From Epiperipatus broadwayi (Eukaryota > Onychophora > Udeonychophora > Euonychophora > Peripatidae): a stretch of DNA of 64,000 nucleotides. The notes beneath the pieces were generated by a model. It searched no databases and had not been told where the DNA came from. It saw only the letters and a program-made list of their open reading frames with translations. Where the stretch lies: NCBI GenBank assembly GCA_028023455.1, contig JAQFVV010013059.1, forward strand, positions 186,001-250,000, written 5' to 3'. Within the stretch, counting starts at the first letter, position 1. Each line of letters begins with the position of its first letter. A program made the translations under genes and the position numbers. Positions 11,633-24,174 of the stretch are shown piece by piece.

Positions 11633-11729
11633 TTTTTTTTTCATATGTCAAATGCATTGACCAGGAAGCGAACCCTGGCTAGCTGCTTGGAAGGCAGCTA
11701 TGCTAACCACAAGGCGACCAACGCTTGAC
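11633..11729 (-). mobile_element. SINE-1, tRNA-like, 97 bp
   Basis: Flanked by GTTAATA at 11626-11632 and 11730-11736. On the minus strand it starts GTCAAGCGTTGGTCGCC, has the CTGCCTTCCAAGCAG anticodon arm (anticodon TCC), a GGTTCGCTTCC B box, TTTGACATATG and an A run. Confidence 0.85.
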
Positions 11730-11927
11730 GTTAATAAAATTTTATTTTTAAAAAATGCAATAATTTCTAACTTTATAAAAATGATTATTAATCACTTTTA
11801 TATTTGTTGAAGAGTTGTTATAAATAAGAAATGGTTAGAATTAGGTCAATTGCAAAATAAGATTGTGTTAAAAAACTATTCAAAACTTAAAAGGAGTTTG
11901 AAATTGAGGCTGCAACAAATAACGCTG

Positions 11928-12067
11928 GATATTTGATAAACATATTCCTCATTGTGCAAATGGAATATTTGCTAAATATATATTCCTCATTGTACAAATA
12001 TTTTACAAATATAAATTCCTCATTGTACAAATGAGATATTTGATAAATATATATTTCTCATTGTACA
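11928..12067. repeat. About 35-bp tandem repeat, four units
   Basis: The unit core TATTCCTCATTGTACAAAT recurs about every 35 bases with small changes, ending at TTCTCATTGTACAC (about 12055-12068). No related array elsewhere in the window. Confidence 0.8.
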
Positions 12068-12404
12068 CGTTTTATGTGATCCAAAATTGAAATAAATAGT
12101 TCCTTCGGAGAAATCACATGGTTCAGATTAGATTTAAGTTTAATGCACTTGGAAGTTGAAAATGTTTAGAAATTATTTTAAATCAAGATCTTATTATAAT
12201 CTTGAATAAGAGTGATCCCGTAATTGTTAAGAATGCTTTTTTTGAAATGGTGCAAAACCAGTTCATGTTGGACTATTTTCATCATCTATCAACAAATGTT
12301 GATTGTATAGAAAATTTTAAACTTTATTTCAACTTTTCAAATACAAACAACTTGCTAGTAATAATACACAAATAGACAACATAGGTTAGTAATTACACAA
12401 CATT

Positions 12405-12515
12405 CTGAGTAGTGTTACTCTCCACTCTTCTTCAGGCGTTACTGCTCTCATTAGTGACAATATTAGCAAAAAAGTTGAACTTACTACACCATTAGATTCT
12501 TGAATATCGAATTTT
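12405..12515. repeat. Unnamed repeat, relative at 38085-38190
   Basis: Shares CTCTTCTTCAGG and, about 80 bases on, AGATTCTTGAATATNGAATTTTAAG with 38085-38190, in the same orientation. The middle parts diverge. No coding content. Confidence 0.55.
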
Positions 12516-14254
12516 AAGGCAACATAATTAACTGAGCTATTCTGCCAAAGAACTATTTTTAAATACATTAAAAAAAATGAATGATTACTTTAAATTTGAT
12601 TATTCTTTGAAAATGCACTAAAAAATAGAAAATGCAATTTATTATTGCAAAGCATGTATCTGATAAAATTTAAAAATCATTTCAAGTATTATCTTTTTAT
12701 TTAAAATTATTTGAGCACTTTTGTGACTATACACCATCATCATTTTCAAATATTACTGATTCCCTGCAGGGTGTCAAATTTAAATCAGTTAATTCAATTC
12801 TAGATTTTTTTTCTACATCAGCAAACTTTTTTTATTATATCCATTCATCTTACATGTGGTGTTTTTCTAGCTCTTGTACAATCTCTGGAGATCTAATTTA
12901 AAACTTCATCTGTTCATCTGTTATCACCTCTTCTAGCAATATGTCCAGTCCAAATCTATTTTGGTATCTTAAATGTTTCAATGATATCTGTAATACCTGT
13001 TCATACTCACACCATGTATTTAATTTCTGATCTCTTCTTTTTGCTTGTAATATACATTTCTCCATCGAGTGGCCTGAAATCTCTGTATTGCTTGCTCTTC
13101 AGATGCATAAGTAAGAATTAATTCTATAATTAATTTCATGCATCTGTGTTAGCATCCTGATGAAGGTATTTGTAGTTATTAACTTCTTCTAATTTATTAT
13201 TATTAATTTTATTTTCTTCTTCTGGGAAAATTCATAGAACATTGTTTAGTATTTTTAGCATCTTTTAATGCTTTTTATATGATAATTCTTCTACTATTTC
13301 CTGAAGAAAACCACAACATTGTTTGCAAAATGGAATAATCTCCATTTACTTATCTTGCCTTAGCTTCCCATTATAATTCACAAAATACTTCTATAAATGG
13401 CTGTAAAAAAATTTTGGAACTATAGAATTATCCTAATGCAGACTTTTCTTACTCACTATGTATTCTAATCATTGTTGTGCATTTTTATAAATATTCTTCA
13501 GAATAAGACAATATTCTGGATCTATACCTTGATGATTCAATACTTCAATCACTGAAAATATGATTATAAAATCTAATGCCTTTTCATAATCTACAATGCA
13601 AATCTTAATGAAAACTCTTATTTATTGGAGTTTCTATCACTTCTCTCAATTCTTGAATATGATCCTCATGCTAAAATCATTTTTATATCCAGCTGTTCCT
13701 TTTATTGGATAGTATCCAAAGTTTACTATAGACAAAGATTTTGTATAAATTTTATAAAAGACTGATAGGTTTGTAGTTTCTTATCTTAAATATCAATATT
13801 ACAATCATCTAGTAAATCTTTATAATTTAGGTATTTGGTAAATAACTTTACCAACATTTTTTCTATTTCTTCACCTGCTTTTTTAAAGATATCACTTATA
13901 ATTCCATTACTTCCCGAAGTTTCATCTTTCTTTATAGACTTTTCATTTCTTGTTAAAAGTTCTGAGAAATTCAGAAGATATTATAATTGTAAAAGATGCT
14001 GTTTTTTGTTCTTTAATACTATAAAATTTTTCATAGTATTCTTTTATACATTTCAATAATGCCATCTCTTTTTTAAAAAAGTTTCAACTTTTCTTCTCAT
14101 TGCAAAAATAATTTTCTATTGCCAAGATGTTGTTTTATACTTTTGATACTTTTTTTCTCTTTTATAGCTTTTCTTTACTAATTTTTTTTTTTTGTATCAT
14201 TTTTACAAACATTACTTATTCAATTTTTTTTTAATAAGAGTACCAAACTCTCTA

Positions 14255-14405
14255 TATAGTAGTGCCACCAAGTGCAAGCCTTCGTAATCAATGGATGCAG
14301 ATTTATGCTTAAAAATTCTATCTAGTGCCTATCTCATCCAACATCATCAGATTAGTTTTTAGCTTATGAAATGATGATCATGTGATATTTTGATGGTTTA
14401 AATTC
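14255..14405 (-). mobile_element. HamA fragment inside the RTE copy
   Basis: Contains the HamA arm (AAACTCTCTATATAGTAGTG), the block around CCTATCTCATCCAA, and a tail with GATCATGTGATATTTTGATGG. The ribozyme part is mostly deleted. Confidence 0.6.
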
Positions 14406-15515
14406 TTTTAATGGATTATTTTTAAAAAAAATCATATTCCTTCTTTTACTCATATATTTTCTAATATCAAGAAGAAAATTTATTGATAAATATTGCTTTT
14501 TGTGCTAGTTATCTTTGCAGTTTTTAATAGTATAAACAGTTAGTTATCTTTCTATTATTTTCATTCAAATATTAATTATCTTCAAGATCTGCTAATATTT
14601 TAAAATTTAAATTTATTGAAATGTTTCTGAAGTTTAGGAATATCAACAATTGATACTGATTTTCTCTGTAGTTTTCATCTCACTAGTTGTGCATTAATAT
14701 GTATCTTACATCTCATTAATAAATGATCATTTTTTGTGTTGAATGGATTAAAAACATTACGATTTTAAAATGCATATTTGCTAATTAAAATATAATCTAG
14801 TTTTGTTGTACCTTCATTTGGATACTACCATGTTCATTTTCATTTGGCATTTTACTCAAAAACAAACATTATAATATATAGTTTTTCTTTTTATTTTGGA
14901 ACTTTACAAATCAATTACTTCTCTTATTTCTATTATCATAACTAAATTTATCCACATCACTTTTACCCTTAAATAATTGAACAATTCTAGCATTAAAGTA
15001 TTCCATAATAATTTTAAAATATTGTTTGGTTTGATCAAAAGTATACTGTACATCAATATAAAAATTCTTTATTTCTTCATCATTGGGATATAAACCTGAA
15101 TTACTTGCATTTGGTAATTTCTATTAATTAGACTAACTATTATTCACACTCTGTCTGGTATCCATGTTGTTGTTTCACTTTTTATTTATAATATGCCTTT
15201 ATAGTGAAGTACATATCTGTTTTTTAAATCAATTGCCTCCTCATTTTTTCTTCTAACTTCACAAATTCCTGCAATGCCTATTTATTATAAGTCAGTTCAT
15301 CTTCTAAGTAATGCAATCTTCTCTCATTTGAAAGTGATCTGCAGTTCTAAGTATCTAAACAAAAACCAATGTCAAATGACCCTGGGTCTGCATCCAGGAA
15401 ATTTTTAGCCCCTGCCCTTTGGTCACTAACTACAGCTTTGGCTCGTGATTTTACAGCCTCCTGGGATTAAAAAACATAATTTCATTTTTTTGTCATGATC
15501 ATAAATATCTGTTTT

Positions 15516-16341
15516 AAACCACTAAACATCACATGGTCACCATTTCTTATGCCTGCTCATAATTGTTATTAAAACAGGCAAAACTCTCCATACAGTAGTG
15601 CCACTCAGTGCAAGCTAGAGTAATCAATGGATGCCAGAAGGCTTATGCATAAAATCCTTATCTAGTGCCTACTCATTCAATATTCCCAAACTAATTTCTA
15701 GCTTTTGGCTTTCATTGGCAAAAAGCCTTGGATGTGAGAGCACTGCATCTTGATCTTAGGATCTAATGCAACCCTCTAGCAGCCACCTTTTATCTCTACT
15801 TAACTACAAAACTATGAGAATAAAATTGAAAACAAAATTTTCAATACAAGCTCATTAGCTTATATGGTCATATAGATCTGAATTCAGTTCAGTATTCATA
15901 CATTTGAATATCTTTAGTTCTTTAATAACCATAGCCATCATTATCCATCCTATTAGGCAGGATTGGTATTAGACCACTAAACATCACATGATCACCATTT
16001 CTTATGCTTGCTCATAACTGTTATTGAAACAGGCTAAACTCTCCATACAGTAGTGCTTGGAATGAAAATATTATTGTGTTTTCAAATTTTATTCTCCTAG
16101 TTTTGTAGTTAAGAAGAGATAAAAGGTGACTGCTGAAGGTTTGCAGTAGATCCTAAGATCTAGATGCAGCGCTCTCAGATCCAAGACTCCTCACTGACAA
16201 AAACCACAAGCTAGAAATTAGTCTGGGGATATTGGATGAGTAGGCACTAGATAGGGATTTTATGCACAAACCTTCTGGCATCCATTGATTATTCTAGCTG
16301 GCACTGAGTGGCACTACTGTATGAAGAGTTTTGCATGTTTT
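15516..16341 (-). mobile_element. HamA composite (two units) in the RTE leader
   Basis: The flanks AAATATCTGTTTT (15503-15515) and AAATATCTATTTT (16342-16354) match at 12 of 13 bases and look like a target-site duplication. Unit one (15516-15906) has the tail at its left, the inverted arm, a ribozyme block with TAGAAATTAG on the minus strand, and the GAATTCAGTTCAG region. Unit two (about 15970-16341) begins with another tail and arm, then switches to the plus strand with a ribozyme block at about 16175-16240 whose core reads CTGACAA (mutated), and ends in a head (GAGTTTTGCATGTTT). Confidence 0.7.
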
Positions 16342-16559
16342 AAATATCTATTTTAAAAACAAGAAGTCATTCATACATGCACACATTCATCATACCTTCA
16401 AAAAAGCTAACTGATACATCACTTAAAGACTACCAACTGAGAAGAAAGATCACAGTGTTTTGTTTTTATCTTCAACTCAGTTATAAAGTGCCAATAATAT
16501 CACCAAATATGACTGATGCATATTGATTGATGAACAGCTTATCGATGATCATTTACTAT

Positions 16560-17430
16560 ATTATTAATTTCATAATAATAATAACTTTAATAATAAAAGC
16601 ATATGGAGATGACGTAAACAGTTTGCCCTGTTGAGTTTTTTTAAAGATTGAAAGCAGAAACAAAAAATCTTCTTTTTCAACAGCAAATTCCTTTCTTAGC
16701 ACACTATTATATATATTATGAATCTGAATTTTATGATGCTTTTTGTGTGGTTATAAACCATAATAAGTAGAATATGCTTATATTTTTTGATTATTTAAAT
16801 TCTCAATTGAGTAAAACAAAAAAGAAAGTGGAAAAAAGAGGGAGGATTTCTCACTCTGGCCAATTAAATAAAAATGGCATATCCTGACACATGTGAGATT
16901 TATCTCTTTTGTTTTTCATGAGGAAAGTCATTAGCATAATCTAGAAGTAAATTTTTAAATGTAAATTATAAAATAATTTAATTTATTTATTCTGTACTTA
17001 ATCTTTTTTGTTGTTTTTAAAATAAATATATGTGGATATAAATTAAACATTAGTAATATTAAATAGTATTTTTTTTTAAATAATAGAATTAATATATAAA
17101 AGTATCAAATTATATATAAGATATAATCATAATTTAGGCACTATTAAGTAATAAGATGAATATAAAAATCATATTTGAATTAAATAAATTCAATTTTTTA
17201 GTATAATGGATAAATGTATGTGGAAAAATATATAATTTCATTGTATGTATACAATAACATTAGTGCTTATATTTATTATATATTTAAGCTGAGAAAGGTT
17301 GTTGTACAGTGAAAACTGTCATTTCCATTAAAAAAATTTAAAAAATATATTATAATGAGTGTGCAAATTGCTCTAAATGAGCTTTAGTGATAAATGCCAC
17401 AAGAGAAAGCATTCAAAATCTTTATCTAGA
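16560..17430. other. AT-rich, nothing recognised
   Basis: No ORF. A weak foldback-like block near 17290-17330 (GGTTGTTGTACAGTGAAAAC) resembles the foldback arms, but too weakly to call. Confidence 0.45.
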
Positions 17431-17433
17431 ATT

Positions 17434-17490
17434 ATTCCTATACCCAAACTGGTTTTGAGCTAATAGCTCTCATCAGTGAGGCATTAGAAT
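17434..17490 (-). ncRNA. Hammerhead ribozyme motif (HamB), best helix II
   Basis: On the minus strand CTGATGA is followed directly by GAGCT-ATT-AGCTC, a perfect 5-bp hairpin with the expected G-C closing pair. AAAAC follows (expected GAAAC), then CAGTT with a possible cut after U. Helix I has inner pairing of the CCTCA type with TGGG and an outer pair ATTCT/GGAAT. The G12-to-A change is the only core departure. Neighbouring sequence to 17560 matches the HamB arms at 57925-58690. Confidence 0.65.
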
Positions 17491-17609
17491 ATTCAGACAC
17501 TAGATCCAAAATTCCAACTCAAGCACAGCATTTACCTAATACTTAACTATTAATTAAAAATGGGGAATTATTTATCTTTTCTACATTTTTCAACTTGTTC
17601 TTTTCTAAG

Positions 17610-17968
17610 TATATTCAAATCCCTAAACATCATATGATCACCATTCTAGAAACTAATCTAGGAATATTGAATGAGTAGGCACTAGATAAGAATTTTATGC
17701 ACAAACCTTCCAGAATCCATTGATTACTCTGACTTGCACTGAGTGGTGCTACTGTAAGAAGAGTTTTGCCTCTGTAAAAACAGCTTGTGTGAGTATAAAG
17801 AGATCCTAAAGTCTAGGTGCAGTGCTCTCAGATCCAAGGCTTATCACTGATGAAAGCCATAAGTTAAAAAATTGGATGAATAAGCACTAGAAAGGAATTT
17901 TATGTAACAACCTTCCTGCATCCATTGATTACTCTGGCTTGCAACTGTATGGAAAGTTTTGCCTCTGA
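17610..17968 (+). mobile_element. HamA direct tandem dimer
   Basis: After a tail fragment at 17615-17640, two HamA units follow head to tail in the same orientation. GAGTAGGCACTAGATAAG at 17673 recurs as GAATAAGCACTAGAAAGG at 17878, a period of 205 bp. The second ribozyme core CTGATGA is at 17847-17853, but the stretch after it lacks TAGTC. Direct tandem monomers are what retrotransposed circular or multimeric RNA would leave. Confidence 0.65.
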
Positions 17969-17969
17969 A

Positions 17970-19675
17970 TACATCAACTGATATGTTATCTATTTGTTAT
18001 TCAATATTTGAGTTTTATGAAGGTCATTATCCCATTTTTTACTTTTTGGAAAATGCAAATTTAATGATTTGATTAGTTTAAAGAGAAATAGTGATTAAAA
18101 AAATACTTTGTAAATTCAGATAGAATTTATATACTATACTACAAAATAAACACATTGCAATATGTGCATAGGGATAGAATTGTTCTGTGCAGTCAGCTGA
18201 CAGTTTGAAGTCATATGATCTTTTAAGAAACCAATCATACAGTAATTTTTTTAAAAATAATTAATTATTATAGTATTCTAATATTATGGTGCTGTAAGGT
18301 CTCAAAAACTTTGTCAGATTAAATTTTTTGGAGGTATTTATATTGGCAAAATTCTAAATTGAGGCTATTTAAGTATAAGTATCGCCCTAATTATGCTACT
18401 TCCTGAGGTCATTTAGTGAAGTGGGAGAGTGACAGTATCTAGAGTTCAAGGTTTATAAAACATAGTCCAACTCTGTCACTTCCGGCGCTTGCTTTTTTTA
18501 TAAACACCAGAACAATAAACCGTTCAATTATTATTATAGTGCCACTACATAAAAACTTCGTTAGATGGCGCTCTAGTGCTCTTAGATATTTTTGTAAATA
18601 TCACTACTTCCATCTAATCATCTTAATATTAAAAATCTTTAAAAATAATAATACTAAAAGTGAATTCCACGAAAAGCAAAAAAATAATTGTTATATATAA
18701 TTAGGTAAAACTTTATATCTAAAACAATACTGTACATCTTTATTATTATTTTATGTATATTAATAAAATTTACCACAGTCATAAAAATATAACATTTAAA
18801 TCTTTTATTAATGAAGAAGAACAAAATTCTTGAGAAGTCTTTTGTGGGAACAAAGCTTTGTTGTCAGTTTTAGTTTTTAATATTGTCTGGGTGGACCTGC
18901 TAATTGCCCTTTGATAGGCTTGTTTTGTTTTTATTACATATCCTTGTCAAAAAGCATTAATAACTAATAGACAAAACTTGTTTTTCGAGTTTAAAACTTT
19001 CATCAGCAATCTAAGACCCTATCATTTCTACATTTAAATAAAGCAGAATGTTGAATTCTGAATATTTATAATCTGTTAAACAAAATTAATATAGCTACCA
19101 GCCTACTTTTTAACGGAAAAACCTGAAATGTGTTTACAGGATTAAAAAATTGATAAGTAAAAAAAAAAAAAAGTAATTATACTATGATAAAAATGTAAAG
19201 AATTTGCAGAAAGAGGAGGTGGGTTGTAAATTTCTTTACAAAATAAAATGTTTTTGACAACTTTATATGAGTAATTAGAAGTAATAATTTAAAGCTTATT
19301 TTTATTTTAAATAAAATTATATAGGGACAAACACCCTTATATTTTCTGTATATATATGTACGAATAGAACGATAGTAATAGGGTAGACAAATAAGGAAAT
19401 GATTAAAATGTCATTGGTTGGAAGGGGGGTGTGTGACAATTCTGAAATGTATTGCGTTGATACAAATTTATTTTAATCATTTTGAATTTATTGAAAACTT
19501 TTTATATTAGTGAGCATGTAAAATTTATTGTTATTGTGTTTGAGAATCACGCAGCTACTGACAGTTTGATGATGAAAGGAGAGTGCGGTGCCAAAATATC
19601 TGGTTTGCCTAAGTTATCAAATCTCACTACAACTCTGTATATACATTATAAATGTCCTTTTAAAAAAAAAAAATA
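17970..19675. other. AT-rich, no gene found
   Basis: Includes a slightly less AT-rich patch at about 18380-18600 with no ORF or known motif, and a CTGATGA-like block at 18995-19010 (minus) followed by a weak hairpin. The 64-codon open stretch 19482-19676 has no recognisable family and I do not call it a gene. Confidence 0.4.
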
Positions 19676-19800
19676 ACCGATTTTTTTTGCTCAGGAGTTC
19701 ATAAGCAATTAGATTATCAGAAGCGACATATGGATGTGATCAGTGGAGTTTCAACTCCAGTCTGCCACTCTACCACTGTTCCAAATCACACAGGCCAGTG
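19676..19800 (-). mobile_element. SINE-2 copy
   Basis: On the minus strand a tRNA-like head has a TGGTAGAGTGG A-box-like string and a GGAGTTGAAACTCC arm. The shared tail reading TTATGAACTCCTGAGC follows, then an A/T run. The tail is the same as in 20895-21035, 35030-35105, 36170-36295 and 36774-36913. Confidence 0.55.
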
Positions 19801-20545
19801 TTTTTATTCTTAAATTGTTACTGTTATGAATCATCCTAAAATCATCTAAACATACCATCAAATAATGAATTTGTCCACAATATTATCAAGATCGGGATTC
19901 AACTTACAATAAAACTGACCAACGATTCAATGGCACAAACAGGCGATTTGAAGGGATATAGGCCAATGAATCTGATTTTTTTCCAAAAAGGATGAGGATC
20001 TTGCTATATATTGAAGTCCATTTGAAAATCATGTATCAAAATCACTTTAATACATATATTTTTATAATGTATCTTTTTTTTCGGAATACATATGTATTTT
20101 TTATAAATCCAGCTTACTAATCATCTTTTACAAGATATTTTATAACGCTCTATTTTAAAATTATTTTTTATACCATAGTTTGTTTGTGATTTTTATTGTT
20201 TAATAAGAAGCAATCAAAACTTTTCAACATCGAATTCTTAACAGATATCTGAATCCTTTGATTCCAGAGTTTTTTTTATAGATTTGCATTTTTTTCAGAT
20301 TTCGACAACAAATCATTTCCTTCCTCATTACAAACCTAAATTCTGCTGAAAGTATAAATAAATATTAATTTTAGTATAGTAATTTATTTATATTGAAAAA
20401 CGTTTTGTTAAGATAAGCAAACTTTTGTTAACAATACTAGAAATAAAGAGTTTTATTTATTTAACAGCCATATTTTTAACATGACAATTTATTCAGTATT
20501 TAGTAATATTAATAATGGCAATAATATTAGCATCAGCATGGGATT
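19800..20545. other. AT-rich, nothing recognised
   Basis: No supported ORF, RNA or repeat. Confidence 0.4.
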
Positions 20546-20850
20546 TGAGTTTTCATCTTCAGATTTTCAATGATATGGATGGCTAAAAAGTTGGAGGTAG
20601 GAATAAATTGAAGCCTGTCCATTAAAGTGTGAAGATTTGCTATCTTAATATAAACTGAGCATTGATTATATATATGTGTGTGGGAGATAATAATCTGGAC
20701 CAACTGATGAGTACTGGTTTAGCACAAAATACATATATTGGTGATTATTTATCTTTTCTACATGTGTGTGGTCATGTGTATCAGTTGTATGAGATAGTGT
20801 GTATAATTGAAGGGTGCTTGAAAATCTGAGTTCAAATCCCCTATACTTAT
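20545..20850 (+). mobile_element. HamC repeat
   Basis: Body first (TCAGATTTTCAATGATATGG), then the TA-rich stretch, ribozyme, and the end block TGAGTTCAAATCCCCTAT. Order and orientation match 43298-43671. The ends are approximate. Confidence 0.65.
20691..20747 (+). ncRNA. Hammerhead ribozyme motif (HamC)
   Basis: TAATC-TGG-ACCAA, CTGATGA, hairpin GTACTG/TAGCAC (one mismatch), AAAA (expected GAAA), helix III within ATACATAT, then A before the predicted cut, then TTGGT-GATTA. Helix I is perfect on both sides of the bulge. The G12-to-A change probably inactivates it. Confidence 0.6.
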
Positions 20851-20894
20851 ATACTTATATCAGTATAAAATTTTTATGCAACAATAATTTAAAA

Positions 20895-21035
20895 AAAAAA
20901 GTTATTGGCTTTATTATTTGGGAGTTCATAAGAAGTTTGAGTGCTAGAACTGCGAGTTCCAGAATCAATCCTGGGACCTCCCAATCCCATGTGGGGCAGT
21001 GGGGGCACTACCACCTGTGGCTTATCATGCAGGTT
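20895..21035 (-). mobile_element. SINE-2 copy, tRNA-like head
   Basis: The minus strand gives CAGGTGGTAGTGCC (A-box-like) and GGATTGATTCTGG (B-box-like), then the SINE-2 tail with CTTATGAACTCCCAAATAAT and an A/T run at 20890-20900. It is less AT-rich than its surroundings, as expected of a tRNA-derived head. Confidence 0.6.
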
Positions 21036-21039
21036 AATA

Positions 21040-21530
21040 ATTTGGACAATAACGGTAACAAATTTGTTTGAATAAGTTTTTGAGTTAATGATGTTAGGAT
21101 TAATAAATAATCTCCTGTATTAAGATCATTAAAAAAAGGTGGTAAAATAATGGTAAGCAGCAACCATCATCATCATCATCTCTTGATCATAATACTGTGA
21201 TCCACTGCCTAGTTATTCTACCTATCTTTGACAAAAGTATAAGTAATTTAAATCACTCAAAATGATTCACTCTTTTAAATCAGTTCAATATCTGAATGAT
21301 GTATTTATATATTCAGAGTGACTTGTGGTGCCAATAACATCCATTATAAAATTTAAATTGAATAACAAAACATTATTTGAAATTATCAGTAGGAATCATC
21401 TCCAACCAATGGAAATCATCATTTCATGGAAGCTTTTGACATAATTTACAAATGAATTTAACAAATTAAAGGCAGATCTAGTACTATTTTTTACTTCTTC
21501 TTCTTTTTCTTATGTATTGATTTCTATATT
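21040..21530. other. AT-rich, nothing firm
   Basis: A CAT-repeat followed by GTGATCCACTGCC near 21170-21210 recalls the 3' end of an RTE-type LINE on the minus strand, but no coding match follows it. Confidence 0.35.
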
Positions 21531-21536
21531 TACATA

Positions 21537-21740
21537 TCATATCATTTCCAACTTTTCTAAATACTTCAACAATACTATTTTTTATATTAATATTTTATTT
21601 TTATAGTTTCAATTGTCCTGCAGCCATCATCAGAACTCTTTACTCTGATGATCACTATAGGACAGTTGAAATTATAAGATTAAAGTTTTGATATAAAAAA
21701 TAGTATTGTTAAAGAGTTTAGGAAAGTTGGAAATGATATG
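21537..21740. repeat. Foldback element, arms about 99 bp
   Basis: Arms 21537-21635 and 21642-21740 are imperfect inverted repeats meeting at a short centre with CAGAACTCTTTACTCTG. Each arm carries the TGTCCTGCAG or TATAGGACA block of this foldback family. No coding content. Confidence 0.8.
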
Positions 21741-21744
21741 ACTA

Positions 21745-24170
21745 CTTTTTTACACAGAGATAATACTGATAACATTAAATACAATTTTAATACATTTCTG
21801 ATATTTTAACTTTTTATGAATTTCGAAGCAATGAAGACATTTGGTTATTTTTTTATTTATGATTCACTGATATTTATAAAACTACGTGGTCATTTTTTTG
21901 TCTGAATGGTTAAGTAATTTACAAAAACTATTTATCAGAAGGAAATTTCTTGATTAGTTACCTTAATATAATCAAGTTTATAAAAGTCTTTAAAAAAACT
22001 GACCATAGAACAAAGCCTACTTTAACAACACCTTAGTAAAAAACAGAGAAGAAAGCATTACTCTTTAGACTAGCCAGTTGCACGAGGGTGAAATTTGAAC
22101 AGTTTTATATTGTATTTAAGATTTGCTGGGCACTGAGGTTTTATATGTGGTTGTTATTACTAATGACTTTTGTTTAATTTTTAAGTGAGTTTAATTACCA
22201 AGTTCAAGATAATCAGATTTCCAAAAGAATGAGATTAACCGTTTTCATTTCTTGTTTTATTCCCTAGATATGAACAATCATTTACCAATTTATAATTAAA
22301 TAGTTTCATTGATTGGACATGGAACAAAATGCCTGAAAATAAATGAAAGCTTGCTTGGAATTTTAAACAAATCTTTAAGTTTTAATCAAAAATTCTAGAT
22401 CATGGACAAGTAGAATCAGATGATGATGCCTCTCATACTGGATGTCTATTTCAGGGTTTTGGGAGATTGAGCAAATTCATATAAAAACTTATCTTCTCCT
22501 TAAAAGATTTAACTAAGTAGATAATAAAATTCTACACATGTCATGCAGTGACCTTTAAAGCCTGATTTTAATATAATTTTTAATTATGAAACCTTTCACA
22601 ATAATATATAGTATTCAAATTGTTTGATTTTCGTTAATATGCCCTTTATCTCAATTTCCCCAATTCACAATTGTTCAGCAGTATAGAAAGATCATTCATT
22701 GTGATTATTAGCATAAAAAAGTGGACATTTTTTATGCACTGATAGATAGTTGTAATATTGTAAAGCTGATATTAGAAGTTTATTAAAATTTAAATCCATA
22801 ATATATATATATGCTTTGTACACAGATAATGAAGCTGATAACAGTAAATAAAATAAATAATATTATACAATTATTAAAGTTGAGCGCTTTAGGGAGGATT
22901 CATCCTCCCATATTCATAGCTACTAGAATTTTGCTAAGAACTATACCAATGTTAAAGCAAATGTATGTAAATTAATGTAAAGTGGCTACAGAGACCATAA
23001 CAAACTTGAAAATATATATTGTGAATATATTCAAAGTTGTTATTCATTTTTTTTATCTTGTTTGTAATTAGTTGCTGAAAATATTTCTAACATTGGCGAA
23101 GGAAAAGGTTTATTTGATGTTTTTATTTGATTAATAGTAGCTGAGCACGCTTTTGGTTTGAGAAGCCAGATTGTAACTATGTATAATAATAAAGTATCAT
23201 TGTTTTTTTTCTTTTCAAAGTAGAATGTTTATGCTGTTAAAGATGGTAGTCATGCTATCAGCTGACTATATCTCTAATATTTATTTATATAATTAATATT
23301 TGTGTAGTCATTTTTATAAGATTAAATTACAGTTTTGTTTAATTAAATGAATTATATTTTATATTACACATGCATGCGTGCGCACACACATAAATAATTA
23401 ATGATTTATGGTTTGGGATTTAATTGACAAATCTGGGCTACAATCATGGACCTCAGGGTTAAGATTTGCCACTCTACAAATGAACTTAACTATACAAAAT
23501 ATATAATAGAACTTCAAAATTTGATAGTTTTATTTAGAGCATTGTTAATAAATATATATATGCTCTGCGCACAGATAATAAAGCTATTAATTGTATGTGA
23601 AATTATCAAAATTTACCACCAAGCACTTTTGGGACAGTTTATAGTACCATACTCATGGCCACTTGTATTTGATTAAAAACTATAATATTAATGCAAATTT
23701 TATGCAAATTCATGTACAGATGTTATGTGCACCATTTTCGAGACAGAGAAAAGCAGGCCTCTCTTCTGTAAGCTTCCCTGACTTTGCGTTTGATATCGTT
23801 TGTTTCAGAGCAAATGACCCTGGCTGTGGTGAGTAGAAAAGCATGGCCAGTGGCTCTCTCATGCTCAATGAAAACCGAATTACCTTCAAGCTTTGTTTAG
23901 AGTATTGTTAATAAAAGCAAGATTTATAAATCCCCCAAAAAATTTTGAAAATGAATTATTGCATCCAAGGAAACATTTTATAAAATTAATTCTTATAATT
24001 TCAAAAGTGATAAGCTGTGTTAATTAAATTTTATTTTTGTTTTATTAAATAATATATTTATTTCAGCACACAAAATAATGTCTAAAACTTAATTCTTCAG
24101 AGACTGACAGGATTTTAATTTTTATTAGTCATCCATTAGACTAAAGATTATCCACTTAATAATATTTATA
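21745..24170. other. AT-rich, a diverged direct duplication, no gene
   Basis: About 190 bp at 22795-22985 and 23540-23735 are diverged direct copies; both start TATATATATGCTYTG and share CACAGATAAT. A patch at 23740-23900 has more G+C and no ORF. It contains TTTGTTTCAG and GTGAGTAG 20 bases apart, which I treat as chance rather than an exon. Confidence 0.45.
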
Positions 24171-24174
24171 TAGT

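Larger units (their letters stand above)
12728..16560 (-). mobile_element. RTE-like retrotransposon, nearly full length, decayed, with nested HamA insertions
   Basis: Minus-strand tail at about 12730 (CACCATCATCATTTTC on the plus strand). The C-terminal region follows at 12840-13250, RT at 13250-14560, EN at 14580-15360 and leader at 15360-15502. The leader resumes at 16355 and runs to about 16560, matching 7620-7766. Indels and stops throughout. A HamA piece interrupts RT at about 14255-14405, and a HamA composite interrupts the leader at 15516-16341. This dates the HamA insertions after the RTE insertion. Confidence 0.75.

Noticed and set aside
23805-23850. Micro-exon between TTTCAG and GTGAGTAG
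   Set aside because: Twenty bases between two common strings, with no flanking exon or reading frame. Chance is likely.
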